Source of the DNA: Pusillimonas sp. T7-7
Lineage (GTDB): Bacteria > Pseudomonadota > Gammaproteobacteria > Burkholderiales > Burkholderiaceae_B
Reading direction: 5' to 3'
Length of the DNA: 64,000 nucleotides
Assembly: GCF_000209655.1 (NCBI RefSeq)
Contig: NC_015458.1
Location: 2,294,001-2,358,000 of the forward strand
Shown: one piece after another, positions 30,244 through 40,620 of the stretch
Layout: every line of letters starts with the position of its first letter
Position numbering within the stretch: the first letter of the stretch is position 1
Made by a program: the position numbers and the translations under genes
Notes under the pieces: generated by a model
Databases searched by the model: none
Told to the model about the DNA's origin: nothing
The model's input: only the letters and a program-made list of their open reading frames with translations

Positions 30244-30381
30244 GCTTCAACTCCAAATCCCAGATTAGACGGGAGATGAGTCGTGATGGCTGCTCCAGCG
30301 GCACGCCGACAGCAAGAATGCGATACGCCAGCCCACCCTATTGGCGGACTGAAAAATGTACTTATTTGGAGTGGCTGCAGG

Positions 30382-30505
30382 TGGATTTGCCTGGATGTCA
30401 GTGGACATCCCTCAGATGGGAATCCCCTTTTAGATCAAAAGCTTAATCACTCAGTAGACGTCCATGGCTTTCTTTGGCCGTCAGTGGAGTGAGCGGGTGA
30501 AGGGA
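30382..30505 (+). repeat. Right copy of the direct repeat, entering tRNA-Gly
   Basis: Partner of 27604-27728. It runs through the region downstream of tRNA-Gly and about 14 bases into the tRNA 3' end. Interpreted as the tRNA-side attachment site of the relic element. Confidence 0.75.
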
Positions 30506-30562
30506 ATCGAACCCTCGTATGCAGCTTGGGAAGCTGCCGTTCTACCATTGAACTACACCCGC
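30492..30562 (-). tRNA. tRNA-Gly (anticodon CCC)
   Basis: Minus-strand cloverleaf of 71 bases without encoded CCA: acceptor stem GCGGGTG / CACCCGC, D-arm AGTTCAATGGTAGAAC, anticodon stem GCAGC / GCTGC with loop TTCCCAA (anticodon CCC), T-arm GAGGGTTCGATTCCCTT. Very close to E. coli tRNA-Gly(CCC). Its 3' end is duplicated at 27704-27720. Confidence 0.96.
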
Positions 30563-30579
30563 ATAGCGCGAAGTGCCGA

Positions 30580-30585
30580 ATTATA
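30580..30585 (-). promoter_or_regulatory. -10 element of the tRNA-Gly promoter
   Basis: TATAAT on the minus strand, 18 bases before the tRNA 5' end. A good -35 match at 17-base spacing is not apparent (AGGCAA). Confidence 0.5.
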
Positions 30586-30671
30586 GCGCTGCTGCCGATC
30601 TCTTGCCTGTAATCCACTGATCAGGCCCCGGCATGGCAAAAAACCGTCCCGGCAACCGCTACAATTCAGCC

Positions 30672-31454
30672 ATGAACACGAATACAGAACCAAAATCCGG
30701 CGGGCAGACCCAACAGGGCGCTGCCGCCAGCGAGCTCCTGGCCACTACGCAGGCCGACGACGTGATAACTACGTCCAGCGCGCCATCTGGTACCAGTCAC
30801 ATCCGCAGCTTCGTGCACAGGCGCGCCCATATTACTCCTAGCCAGAAAGAGGCTCTGGATCGCTTGCTGCCCCAATGGTCGATTTCTTACCGTCGCGCAC
30901 CGCTGGATCTGGATCAGGCCTTTGGCCGGTCAGCGCCCACGGTGCTGGAAATTGGCTTCGGCATGGGTGAAACCACGCTAAAGATTGCACAATCACGGCC
31001 TGACGACAACTTTCTGGGTGTCGAGGTGTTCAACGCAGGCGTCGGTGCACTGCTCAAGCGCATAGACGAATCAGGCCAAACCAATATACGCATCATCCAG
31101 CACGACGCCGTCGAGGTTGCGCGCGACATGATTGCTCCTGATACGCTTGCCGGCGTCCACATTTATTTTCCCGACCCCTGGCCCAAGAAACGCCATCATA
31201 AGCGCCGTCTGGTTCAGCCGCCGTTCATCGAGCTGCTGGCCAGCCGCATCAAGCCGGGCGGCTACATACATTGCGCCACCGACTGGGAAAACTACGCCGA
31301 GCAGATGCTGAATGTGCTAAGCAATGAACCTCTGCTGGCCAACACCGCCAACGGTTACGCACCTCGCCCCGACTTCCGCCCGCAAACCAAGTTTGAAACA
31401 CGCGGGCTACGTTTGGGCCACGGAGTGTGGGACCTGATATTCACCCGAAAATAA
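30672..31454 (+). CDS. trmB: tRNA (guanine-N7-)-methyltransferase
   Basis: SAM-dependent enzyme forming m7G46 in tRNAs. About 260 residues from the ATG at 30672; an ATG at 30633 is also in frame and the N-terminal ~40 residues are low-complexity, so the start is uncertain. TrmB segments [12 protein letters not shown] (SAM motif I), [30 protein letters not shown] (the catalytic PDPWPKKRH motif) and the C-terminal [17 protein letters not shown] are all present. Confidence 0.96.
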   Translation: MNTNTEPKSGGQTQQGAAASELLATTQADDVITTSSAPSGTSHIRSFVHRRAHITPSQKEALDRLLPQWSISYRRAPLDLDQAFGRSAPTVLEIGFGMGETTLKIAQSRPDDNFLGVEVFNAGVGALLKRIDESGQTNIRIIQHDAVEVARDMIAPDTLAGVHIYFPDPWPKKRHHKRRLVQPPFIELLASRIKPGGYIHCATDWENYAEQMLNVLSNEPLLANTANGYAPRPDFRPQTKFETRGLRLGHGVWDLIFTRK

Positions 31455-32444
<990 letters not shown>

Positions 32445-32457
32445 ACCGGAAATCTGT

Positions 32458-32664
32458 ATGACCATGAACATCATTCTTAACGGCAAACCCCTGCAAGTGA
32501 ACAAAGTTTCGACCATCGCCGAACTGATCGCCCATCTGGGCTACGAAGGCAAACGTATTGCGGTTGAGCAAAACGGCGACATCGTCCCCAAAAGCACGCA
32601 TGGCAGCGCACTTGTTGCCGACGGCGACCAATTGGAGATTGTTGTTGCGGTCGGCGGAGGCTGA
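32458..32664 (+). CDS. thiS: Sulfur carrier protein ThiS
   Basis: 68-residue ubiquitin-like sulfur carrier for thiamine thiazole synthesis. N-terminal MNIILNGKP, and a C-terminal diglycine tail (VVAVGGG) that is adenylated and thiocarboxylated. A second ATG at 32464 is also possible. thiG, the usual neighbour, is absent here; the next gene (ffh) is convergent. Confidence 0.92.
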   Translation: MTMNIILNGKPLQVNKVSTIAELIAHLGYEGKRIAVEQNGDIVPKSTHGSALVADGDQLEIVVAVGGG

Positions 32665-32669
32665 AACGA

Positions 32670-32693
32670 GCCGGGCTGTTTCAACAGCCCGGC
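32670..32693. terminator. Hairpin between convergent thiS and ffh
   Basis: Perfect 11-bp inverted repeat GCCGGGCTGTT / AACAGCCCGGC with a 2-base spacer, placed 5 bases past the thiS stop and 8 bases past the ffh stop. Position suits a bidirectional terminator although no long T-run follows either side. Confidence 0.7.
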
Positions 32694-32701
32694 AAGGACT
32701 C

Positions 32702-34117
32702 TTACCTGAAGCCGCCGAACCCGCCCTTGCCCAGGCCCTTCATGCCCCCCATGGCGCGCATCATCTTGGCCATGCCGCCCTTTTTCATCTGCTTCATCAT
32801 GCCCTGCATCTGGTCGTATTGCGACAGCAGACGGTTAACTTCCTGCACCGGCACCCCAGCACCCGCGGCAATACGGCGCTTGCGTGAAGCCTTGAGCAGT
32901 TCTGGCTTGGTGCGCTCGGCGGGCGTCATGGAATTCAGTATGCCCTCGCTGCGACGCAACTGCTTTTCCGCCTGACCGCTTTGCATCTGACCGGCAGCTT
33001 GGGCGAACTGGGCCGGCAACTTTTCAAGCAGCGACCCCATATCGCCCATTTTCTTGACCTGCTGCAGCTGATCGCGAAAGTCATTCAGATCGAAGCGGTT
33101 GCCTGACTTGATCTTGGCCGCCAGCTTCTCGGCCTCGGCCACATCAATATTCTTCTGGGCCTGCTCGACCAAAGAAACGATATCGCCCATGCCCAGTATG
33201 CGCTGGGCCATGCGTTCAGGGTGAAAGGGTTCCAGGCCATCCATTTTTTCGGACAGGCCGACGAACTTCAAGGGCTTGCCGGTTACATGACGCACCGACA
33301 GCGCCGCGCCACCGCGCGCATCGCCGTCCATCTTGGTCAGCACCACGCCCGTCAGGGGCAAGGCCTGCGAAAACGCCTGAGCCACATTGACCGCGTCCTG
33401 CCCTTGCATGGCATCGACCACAAACAGTGTCTCGATAGGCGTCAGCAAGTCGTGCAAGGCGCGGATCTCGCCCATCATGGCTTCATCAATACCCAGGCGG
33501 CCGGCCGTATCCACGATCAGCACATCGTAATGATGGCGCTTGGCGTGATCCAGTGCCTGGCGGCCAATATCTTCCGGCTTTTGCAAGGTATTGGTAGGCA
33601 GGAAGTCAACCTTGACCTGAGCTGCCACGGTTTTGAGCTGCTCGATGGCGGCCGGACGATACACGTCGGCACTGACCACCAGCACTTTTTTCTTTCCTGT
33701 TTTCCGGCCACCCTGTATATGGCCGCCCTCGGACAGCCATTTGGCCAGCTTGCCCGTGCTGGTGGTTTTACCCGCGCCCTGCAAACCCGCCATAAGAATG
33801 ACGGCAGGCGGCTGAGATGCCAGCGACAGCTCGCTGGCCTCGGCGCCCAGGTCGCCGCCCATTAGAGCGGTAAGCTCTTTGTGCACCACCCCCACCAGCG
33901 CCTGGCCCGGATTCAGGCTGCCAACCACATCCTGGCCCACTGCCCGCTCTTTGACCTTAGCAATGAAGTCGCGCACCACTGGCAACGCCACGTCGGCCTC
34001 GAGCAGGGCCATGCGCACTTCGCGCAACATGTCTTGCGTGTTGGCCTCGGTCAGGCGGGCCTCGCCGCGCATGGTTTTGACAACGCGCGAAAGCCGTTGA
34101 GTCAGATTGTCGAGCAT
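32702..34117 (-). CDS. ffh: Signal recognition particle protein Ffh (SRP54)
   Basis: GTPase of the signal recognition particle, 471 residues. N and G domains with GLQGAGKTTSTGKLAKWL (G1), DTAGR and TKMDGDARGG; C-terminal methionine-rich M domain (about 330-450) binding 4.5S RNA and signal sequences. The C-terminal tail is rich in G, M and K. Divergent from the CcsA-like gene 53 bases away. Confidence 0.98.
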   Translation of the reverse strand: MLDNLTQRLSRVVKTMRGEARLTEANTQDMLREVRMALLEADVALPVVRDFIAKVKERAVGQDVVGSLNPGQALVGVVHKELTALMGGDLGAEASELSLASQPPAVILMAGLQGAGKTTSTGKLAKWLSEGGHIQGGRKTGKKKVLVVSADVYRPAAIEQLKTVAAQVKVDFLPTNTLQKPEDIGRQALDHAKRHHYDVLIVDTAGRLGIDEAMMGEIRALHDLLTPIETLFVVDAMQGQDAVNVAQAFSQALPLTGVVLTKMDGDARGGAALSVRHVTGKPLKFVGLSEKMDGLEPFHPERMAQRILGMGDIVSLVEQAQKNIDVAEAEKLAAKIKSGNRFDLNDFRDQLQQVKKMGDMGSLLEKLPAQFAQAAGQMQSGQAEKQLRRSEGILNSMTPAERTKPELLKASRKRRIAAGAGVPVQEVNRLLSQYDQMQGMMKQMKKGGMAKMMRAMGGMKGLGKGGFGGFR

Positions 34118-34170
34118 ATAGTGATTTCGCTTAAACTAGTGAATATTGGATAACCAGAACTTAAGGGTCT

Positions 34171-35016
34171 ATGTCTGCAGGCATTGTATTTCACTTGCTG
34201 GCTGCGCTGGCGTATGCGGTCTTGGCCGTAACGCTATGGCAGCCTTTACACAAAGAAAGCGACGTAATCGGCAGCGTCAGCACCGGCCATGTCCGGAAAG
34301 TTTGCCTGGCCGGCGCCATTGCCCTGCATGGCATAGGGCTTATAGAAGCCATTGTGCCCGAACATAACCTGCGCCTGGGCTGGGCGCTGGCACTGTCTGC
34401 AGCCATATGCCTGGGCATGATTGTATTCTGGCTTGAAAGCCTGGTCATGCGCATTGACGGCCTATTGCTTATTTTACTGCCTGCTTCAGCACTTGCAGCC
34501 CTGCTGGCGGCGCTATTCCCCAGCACCCATCTGGTCGACCATGCCGGCAACGAATGGCTGCGCGTACACCTGCTGATCGCCCTGATCGCCTACGGACTGA
34601 TTACAGTAGCGGCCCTGCAGGCCATGCTCATGACGGCCCTTGACCGCCAACTGCATCGGCCCGTTCAGGCCGAAGTCAATCGCAGCATGCTGGACCGCGC
34701 CCTGCACTCCATGCCGCCGCTATTAATACAGGAAGTCCTGCTATTTCGCCTGATCTGGATAGGCTTTGCCATTTTGACACTAACCGTGATCACGGGCATG
34801 GTGGTCTCGCTCAGGCTGACCGGCCTGGCCCTGCCCATGGATCATAAAACCATTTTTACGCTGCTGTCCTGGCTAACCTTTGGCGGGCTGCTGCTAGGCC
34901 GCTACACACGCGGCTGGCGCGGGCGCATCGCCTTGCGCTGGACGCTGGTGGGTTTTGCTTTCGTGCTGCTGGCCTATACCGGCAGCCGCTTCGTGCTCGA
35001 CGTTATTCTCCGATGA
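34171..35016 (+). CDS. CcsA/HemX-like cytochrome c assembly membrane protein
   Basis: 281 residues with about eight hydrophobic segments, matching the YpjD/CcsA-like cytochrome c assembly group found next to ffh in beta- and gammaproteobacteria. Conserved tail: MDHKTIFTLLSWLTFGGLLLGRYTRGWRGRIALRWT. Heme-related function is typical of the family but the role of this subgroup is not settled. Confidence 0.8.
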   Translation: MSAGIVFHLLAALAYAVLAVTLWQPLHKESDVIGSVSTGHVRKVCLAGAIALHGIGLIEAIVPEHNLRLGWALALSAAICLGMIVFWLESLVMRIDGLLLILLPASALAALLAALFPSTHLVDHAGNEWLRVHLLIALIAYGLITVAALQAMLMTALDRQLHRPVQAEVNRSMLDRALHSMPPLLIQEVLLFRLIWIGFAILTLTVITGMVVSLRLTGLALPMDHKTIFTLLSWLTFGGLLLGRYTRGWRGRIALRWTLVGFAFVLLAYTGSRFVLDVILR

Positions 35017-35023
35017 GGCTTGT

Positions 35024-35284
35024 GTGGGAAAAGTATTATTCTGGGTCATAGTCATTATCGGCGGCTTGCTGGCGGCGCGCATCATAGCGCGCCATAATGA
35101 ACGCAGCCAACTTGATGGCAAAGAGCCCAAGCAGGTCAAAAAGCAAAAAAATCAGCAGAAAACGGTTGAATCCATGGTGCGCTGCGAGCATTGCGGCATC
35201 CATCTGCCGCGCTCCGAGGCTGTGCTCAGCCAAGGCAAAATCTGGTGCAGCCAGGAACATGCCCAGTTGCGGGAACGCCAATGA
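35024..35284 (+). CDS. PP0621-like small protein with zinc-ribbon tail
   Basis: 86 residues from a GTG at 35024, with GAGG 6 bases upstream. An N-terminal membrane helix (KVLFWVIVIIGGLLAARII) is followed by a charged linker and a C-terminal segment MVRCEHCGIHLPRSEAVLS with a later KIWCSQEH, i.e. a CxxC...C zinc-ribbon-like module. The stop overlaps the ampD ATG in ATGA. Function unknown. Confidence 0.75.
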   Translation: MGKVLFWVIVIIGGLLAARIIARHNERSQLDGKEPKQVKKQKNQQKTVESMVRCEHCGIHLPRSEAVLSQGKIWCSQEHAQLRERQ

Positions 35285-35859
35285 AGGTGCTGGATCGTCA
35301 CGGTTGGCTCAAGCTCACGCCCGGCGTGATGCACGCCCCCTCACCCAACCACGACGAACGCCCGGCCGGCCACGACGCCACGCTGCTGGTCTTGCACAAT
35401 ATCAGCTTGCCGCCTGGCCGTTTCGGCGGCCCGGAAGTGGTCGATCTGTTCCTGAACCGGCTTGACTACGGCAGCCACCCTTGGCTGGAACGCCTGCGCG
35501 GCTTGCATGTATCGGCCCATTTCTTCATACGGCGCAATGGCTTGATCGTACAGCATGTGCCCACCATCAGGCGGGCCTGGCATGCAGGAGTTTCAAGGTT
35601 CGAAGGACGCGAGCGCTGCAATGACTTTTCTATAGGCATAGAGCTGGAAGGCACAGATACACTGCCCTATACCGACGAACAATACCAAGCGCTACAAAGC
35701 CTGGCGCCGGCCCTCAAGGCCCGTCATCCGCTCAAGGCCGTGCGCGGCCATGAGCATATTGCCCCCGGCCGTAAAACCGATCCGGGCCCCGCCTTCGACT
35801 GGAAACGGTTCGGATGGGAAACGAGCTGGGTCCGGCGGCAGCTGCCTCCGCTCAGCTAG
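35281..35859 (+). CDS. ampD: 1,6-anhydro-N-acetylmuramyl-L-alanine amidase AmpD
   Basis: Cytoplasmic zinc amidase of peptidoglycan recycling, 192 residues from the ATG at 35281 that overlaps the previous stop. Zinc ligands: first His in LLVLHNISLP, others in GHEHIAPGRKTDPGPAFDW (His and Asp). Also HVSAHFFIRRNG and NDFSIGIELEGTD. A longer open frame upstream belongs to the neighbour's shadow and is not used. Confidence 0.95.
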   Translation: MKVLDRHGWLKLTPGVMHAPSPNHDERPAGHDATLLVLHNISLPPGRFGGPEVVDLFLNRLDYGSHPWLERLRGLHVSAHFFIRRNGLIVQHVPTIRRAWHAGVSRFEGRERCNDFSIGIELEGTDTLPYTDEQYQALQSLAPALKARHPLKAVRGHEHIAPGRKTDPGPAFDWKRFGWETSWVRRQLPPLS

Positions 35860-35865
35860 CTCAAA

Positions 35866-35902
35866 AGCAAAGGCCCCGTCAGAAACATCAGGGGCCTTCG
35901 CT
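35866..35902 (-). terminator. Terminator between convergent ampD and htpG
   Basis: AAGGCCCC (35870-35877) and GGGGCCTT (35891-35898) form an 8-bp stem with a 13-base loop. On the minus strand it is followed by TTGCTTTTGAG, which suits termination of htpG; the plus side lacks a T-run. Confidence 0.75.
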
Positions 35903-35926
35903 TCACCTGCTTGCTACCTGCTTTAC

Positions 35927-37840
35927 TTAAGCGGCGTCGCCCAGCAGCAAACGGTTCATGCGCTTGACGAAGGCGGCTGGCTCGGCCAGGCTTGCGCCTT
36001 CCGCGAGCATGGCCTGATCAAGCAGCAGCAAGGCCCACTCGTCAAAATCAGCGTCTGGCGCAGCCTGCAAGCGACCGATCAAGGCATGTTCCGGATTGAT
36101 TTCAAGAATAGGCTTCAGGTCGGGTGCCGTCTGCCCCGCTGCCTGCAACATGCGCAGCAAATGCGGGCTCAGCTCATTTTCATCAACGACCACGCAGGCT
36201 GGCGAATCGACCAGACGACCGGTAACACGCACCTCTTTCACCTTGCCATCGAGCACCTTGCCCAGGCGTTCAACCAAAGGCTTGAAGGTTTCGGCCACTT
36301 CGGCCTGATGCTTCTTTTCTTCCTCGTCGGCCAGTTGGTCAAGGTTCAGGCCCCCCTTGGCTATGGACACCAATGACTTGCCATCGAACTCGCGCAGATA
36401 AGACAGCATCCATTCGTCAACACGGTCGGACAGCAGCAAAACTTCCAGCCCCTTTTTGCGGAAGATTTCCAGATGGGGACTGTTGCTGGCGGCCGCATGC
36501 GAATCGGCGCTTACGTAATAGATCTTGTCCTGCCCTTCTTTCATGCGCGACACATAATCGGCCAGCGACACCGTCTGGGCGGCGCTGTCGTTGTGCGTGG
36601 ACGCAAAGCGCAGCAGCTTGGCAATACGTTCTTGATTGCCGGGATCTTCGCCCGTGCCTTCCTTGATCACCTGACCGAACTGCTCCCAGAACCCGGTGTA
36701 CTGTTCGGGCTTGTTTTCTGCTAGATCTTCCAGCAAGGACAGCACCCGCTTGGCGGAGCCTTCGCGTATCACGCGTACATCGCGGCTTTCCTGAAGGATT
36801 TCACGCGATACGTTCAATGGCAGATCAGCTGAATCAATGACCCCACGCACAAAGCGCAGATAAGACGGCAGCAGCTGCTCGGCCTCGTCCATGATGAACA
36901 CTCGTTTTACGTACAGCTTGACGCCGCGCCGCCCTTCGCGATCCCATAAATCCATGGGCGCATGCTTGGGAATGAACAGCAGCTGCGTATATTCGCTGCG
37001 CCCCTCGACGCGATTGTGCGTCCAGGCCAGCGGATCGTCGTAATCGTGCCCAATGTGCTTGTAGAACTCTTGATACTGCTCATCGGTAATTTCAGACTTG
37101 GGACGAGTCCATAGCGCACTGGCCTGATTGACCGTTTCCCACTCGTTTTTCTTGACCTGCTCGGATTTTTCGGCGTCCCATTCTTCTTTCTGCATCTGAA
37201 TGGGCAAGGAAATATGATCGGAATAGCGGCGCAGCACTTCACGCAGCTTCCAGCCGTTCACGAACTCGTCCTCTTCTTCGCGCAAATACAGCGTTACCGA
37301 GGTGCCCCGATCCGCTTTTTCTACGGGAGCGATGGTGAACTCGCCCTGGCCTTCGGATTCCCACAAAATGGCGTCCGTTTCGTCGGCGCCTGCGCGCCGG
37401 CTTAGTACCGACACCTTGCTGGCCACAATGAACGACGAATAAAAGCCCACGCCAAACTGACCTATCAGTTGCGCGTCTTTCTGCTTGTCGCCCGTCAGTT
37501 GCGAGAAAAACTCTTTGGTACCCGAGCGGGCAATCGTGCCCAGATTGGCAATGGCCTCGTCGCGCGACATTCCGATACCATTGTCTGAAATCGTGATCGT
37601 GCGGGCGTTCTTGTCGTATTCGACACGAATGCGCAAATCTGTGTCGCCCTGGAATAGATCCGGATTGTCAATCGCTTCAAAGCGCAGCTTGTCGCAGGCG
37701 TCCGAAGCATTGGAAACCAACTCGCGCAGAAAAATTTCCTTGTTGCTGTACAAGGAGTGAATCATCAGGTGCAGCAATTGCTTGACTTCGGTCTGGAAGC
37801 CCAATGTTTCTGATGCCATGTTTGTGTCTGTTTGGGTCAT
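35927..37840 (-). CDS. htpG: Chaperone HtpG (Hsp90)
   Basis: Bacterial Hsp90, 637 residues, normal length. GHKL ATPase domain with [33 protein letters not shown] and [11 protein letters not shown]; middle domain with [20 protein letters not shown] and [13 protein letters not shown]-terminal dimerisation domain to residue 637. No defect seen. Confidence 0.98.
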   Translation of the reverse strand: MTQTDTNMASETLGFQTEVKQLLHLMIHSLYSNKEIFLRELVSNASDACDKLRFEAIDNPDLFQGDTDLRIRVEYDKNARTITISDNGIGMSRDEAIANLGTIARSGTKEFFSQLTGDKQKDAQLIGQFGVGFYSSFIVASKVSVLSRRAGADETDAILWESEGQGEFTIAPVEKADRGTSVTLYLREEEDEFVNGWKLREVLRRYSDHISLPIQMQKEEWDAEKSEQVKKNEWETVNQASALWTRPKSEITDEQYQEFYKHIGHDYDDPLAWTHNRVEGRSEYTQLLFIPKHAPMDLWDREGRRGVKLYVKRVFIMDEAEQLLPSYLRFVRGVIDSADLPLNVSREILQESRDVRVIREGSAKRVLSLLEDLAENKPEQYTGFWEQFGQVIKEGTGEDPGNQERIAKLLRFASTHNDSAAQTVSLADYVSRMKEGQDKIYYVSADSHAAASNSPHLEIFRKKGLEVLLLSDRVDEWMLSYLREFDGKSLVSIAKGGLNLDQLADEEEKKHQAEVAETFKPLVERLGKVLDGKVKEVRVTGRLVDSPACVVVDENELSPHLLRMLQAAGQTAPDLKPILEINPEHALIGRLQAAPDADFDEWALLLLDQAMLAEGASLAEPAAFVKRMNRLLLGDAA

Positions 37841-38043
37841 TGTCTATCCGTGATTAACACCCCATCTCATTGGACGGAGGTTCTTATACATAAAAAACCA
37901 TCACGGCCGTAGCATCTTTAGCGCATTGCCTCAGGCCGACCGTTGCACAAGTATATGGGGCTGGATTCAAGCTTTTCAAGACGAGCTTCCTTGCCCCATG
38001 CCAATCTGTTACAGTCCATCGAAACATTCCAGGGGAATAAGAC

Positions 38044-40323
38044 ATGGGCGAATACCGCAAGCTATGGTGGACGTTAATAACAATACTTATTATCACCTTC
38101 ACCATCCTGGGGTTTTCCGGTGTAGAAATCTACAAAAACGCACCGCCCATTCCCGATCAGATCGTTACCCCATCGCAAAAAGTCTTGATGACCCAACAGG
38201 ACATCCTGGACGGTCAGACGGCATGGCAAAGCACAGGCGGGATGCAGGTAGGGTCTATCTGGGGGCACGGCGCCTATCAGGCGCCCGACTGGACTGCCGA
38301 TTGGCTGCATCGCGAGCTGAACGCCTGGCTTGATCTGGCCGCCAAAGAAAAATACGGTAAGGCGTCATACTCTGAACTTGAGGTCGACAAGCAGGCGGCG
38401 CTTCAATATGCGCTGCAAAACGAGTACCGCAAGAACACTTACGACGCCAATACCGGCGTTGCCACAGTATCCGAGCGACGCGCACAAGCCATCGAGCAAA
38501 CGGCCAGCTACTACCACCGCCTATACGGAAACGACCCAGAGCTACGGCCTACGCGCGACAATTTCGCCATGATGGAAAACACCTTGCCCGATGCGGGGCG
38601 ACGTGACGACCTGACGAAATTCTTCTTCTGGACGGCCTGGGTGGCATCGACCGAAAGGCCCGGAACCGTTGCCACCTATACCAACAATTGGCCGCCAGAG
38701 CCATTGATCGGCAACCATCCAACCACAGAAAACGTGCTGTGGTCATTGGCCTGTGTCATTATCCTGATCGCCGGCGTCGGGCTTTTGGTATTCGGATGGG
38801 CTTTTTTGCGCCGACACGAACCAGAACCCACCGCGCCTGAAAACGACCCCATTACGCTATCAAAGCTTACGCCATCGCAAAAAGCAGTCGGCAAATACCT
38901 GCTTGTCGTGATGGCGCTGTTTCTTGCCCAGGTTTTTCTGGGCGGACTGACCGCTCACTACACCATCGAAGGGCAACATTTCTACGGTATCGATATTTCA
39001 CAAGTGCTACCCTATTCGCTGGCACGCACATGGCACTTGCAACTGGCCATCTTCTGGATCGCCACCGCTTTCCTTAGCGTAGGCCTGTTCCTTGCCCCCA
39101 TCGTCAACGGGGGCAAAGATCCAAAGCATCAGCGGCTGGGTGTCAACGTGCTGTTCTGTGCGCTCATCGTCGTGGTGGCTGGTTCGCTCATCGGCACCTT
39201 CCTGGCCATCCATCAAATCATGCCCGCCGAACTGAACTTCTGGCTGGGGCACCAGGGCTACGAGTACCTCGATCTTGGCCGCCTCTGGCAAATCGCCTTG
39301 TTCGTTGGCATACTTTTTTGGCTTGGCCTGATGATGCGCGCCTTTGTTCCCGCACTCAAGAGTGGCGGCGACAAAAACCTTGTGGCCCTGTTGGGCACAT
39401 CAACAATCGCCATCGGTCTGTTTTACGGTGCAGGCCTGTTCTACGGCGAACGCACACACATCACCATCATGGAATACTGGCGCTGGTGGGTCGTGCACCT
39501 TTGGGTAGAAGGCATATTCGAAGTCTTTGCCACCACCGCCCTTGCCTATGTGTTTTCCAGCATGGGGCTGGTATCCAAGCGCATGGCTACCGCAGCCAGC
39601 TTGGCAGCAGCATCGCTGTTCATGGTGGGCGGTGTTCCCGGAACCTTCCATCACATTTACTTCTCGGGCACAACCACATCCATCATGGCGATTGGCGCTG
39701 CTTTCAGCGCCCTCGAAGTCGTACCGCTTATCCTGCTCGGATACGAAGCATGGGAACATTGGAGCTACAAAAAACGCGCCCCATGGATGAACTCCGTCAA
39801 GTGGCCCTTGCTATGCTTTGTGGCCGTTGCGTTCTGGAACATGCTCGGTGCGGGTGTCTTTGGCTTCATGATCAACACCCCCATCGCCCTGTTCTATCTG
39901 CAAGGCCTGAACACCACAGCAGTGCACTCTCACGCGGCTCTGTTCGGTGTCTATGGCTTCCTGTCGATCGGGTTCGTGCTGCTGATTTTGCGCTACATCC
40001 GTCCGCAAATGCAGTTCAGCGACTCCCTGATGCGTACTGGATTCTGGTGGCTGAATGCCGGGCTGGTGCTCATGATCTTTACCAGCCTGCTTCCCGTCGG
40101 CCTATTCCAGTTCGAGGCCAGCGTCGGCACAGGCATGTGGTATGCGCGTGGTGACGAATTCCTGCAGCAAGACTTCCTGGAAACATTGCGCTGGATCCGC
40201 ACCATTGGCGACGTGGTGTTCATAGTCGGGGCGCTTGCCATTGCATGGCAGGTGGTCATTGGTGTGTTGCAAATCACCAAACATACGACCGAAGACGACA
40301 ATAGCGTCAAAGCTGCCGCATAA
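38044..40323 (+). CDS. norB: Quinol-dependent nitric oxide reductase (qNor)
   Basis: Single-subunit membrane enzyme reducing NO to N2O with quinol, 759 residues: NorB-like catalytic core plus the N-terminal extension (about residues 1-220, with one helix at the start and a periplasmic region) that replaces NorC. About 14 membrane segments. Heme/FeB histidine segments seen include ARTWHLQLAIFWIAT, HLWVEGIFEVFATT, HHIYFSG and HSHAALFGVYG. No norC, norQ or norD nearby, and no clear regulator box was found in the 200 bases upstream. Confidence 0.95.
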   Translation: MGEYRKLWWTLITILIITFTILGFSGVEIYKNAPPIPDQIVTPSQKVLMTQQDILDGQTAWQSTGGMQVGSIWGHGAYQAPDWTADWLHRELNAWLDLAAKEKYGKASYSELEVDKQAALQYALQNEYRKNTYDANTGVATVSERRAQAIEQTASYYHRLYGNDPELRPTRDNFAMMENTLPDAGRRDDLTKFFFWTAWVASTERPGTVATYTNNWPPEPLIGNHPTTENVLWSLACVIILIAGVGLLVFGWAFLRRHEPEPTAPENDPITLSKLTPSQKAVGKYLLVVMALFLAQVFLGGLTAHYTIEGQHFYGIDISQVLPYSLARTWHLQLAIFWIATAFLSVGLFLAPIVNGGKDPKHQRLGVNVLFCALIVVVAGSLIGTFLAIHQIMPAELNFWLGHQGYEYLDLGRLWQIALFVGILFWLGLMMRAFVPALKSGGDKNLVALLGTSTIAIGLFYGAGLFYGERTHITIMEYWRWWVVHLWVEGIFEVFATTALAYVFSSMGLVSKRMATAASLAAASLFMVGGVPGTFHHIYFSGTTTSIMAIGAAFSALEVVPLILLGYEAWEHWSYKKRAPWMNSVKWPLLCFVAVAFWNMLGAGVFGFMINTPIALFYLQGLNTTAVHSHAALFGVYGFLSIGFVLLILRYIRPQMQFSDSLMRTGFWWLNAGLVLMIFTSLLPVGLFQFEASVGTGMWYARGDEFLQQDFLETLRWIRTIGDVVFIVGALAIAWQVVIGVLQITKHTTEDDNSVKAAA

Positions 40324-40378
40324 GGGTCGGCCATACCTGGCAAACCCTTATGCGGCCACAGACTGTTGGCGCGCCGGC

Positions 40379-40525
40379 TTAGTAGCCGCCGTTGCCGCCA
40401 GTCTTTTCCTGGATTTTCTCGCCGCCGCGCTCAATATCTTCGCCTGCACCATGAAATGTATTGGTGCAACCGCCCGCCAGGGCCGCAAGCGCCAGAAGAA
40501 TGGGCATCCAAATTCGTGCTTTCAT
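40379..40525 (-). CDS. Entericidin-family small lipoprotein
   Basis: 48-codon gene on the minus strand. Translation begins MKARIWMPILLALAALAGGC, a lipoprotein signal with the lipobox LAGGC (lipidated C20), then the entericidin-like tail GAGEDIERGGEKIQEKTG. AAGGAG lies about 7 bases before the ATG. Entericidins are tiny envelope lipoproteins; this member's role is unknown. Convergent with norB. Confidence 0.88.
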   Translation of the reverse strand: MKARIWMPILLALAALAGGCTNTFHGAGEDIERGGEKIQEKTGGNGGY

Positions 40526-40620
40526 GTACTTTCTCCTTATGGAAGGCATGGGAGCATTTCACAGCCTAGTGAAACACTTGAAAGCATGAAAGCAAGTAGC
40601 GTGCCCAGCGCCGCCGGCGC

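Larger units (their letters stand above)
27363..30562. mobile_element. Remnant of an integrative element (tandem) at tRNA-Gly(CCC)
   Basis: This stretch holds a truncated hipBA, an att-like repeat, an intact hipBA, an unknown membrane protein, a broken P4-type integrase and a second att-like repeat reaching into tRNA-Gly. The order (payload, integrase, tRNA 3' end) is that of a tRNA-targeting island. The left part looks like a deletion derivative of the same layout, so two tandem insertions are likely. No intact integrase remains. Confidence 0.65.

Noticed and set aside
37921..38043. FNR/NNR or sigma-54 site upstream of norB
   Set aside because: Searched by eye for TTGAT-N4-ATCAA and TGGCAC-N5-TTGC patterns; no convincing match.
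39318..40154. Plus-strand open frame inside norB in another frame
   Set aside because: A shadow of the qNor gene with non-protein-like composition.
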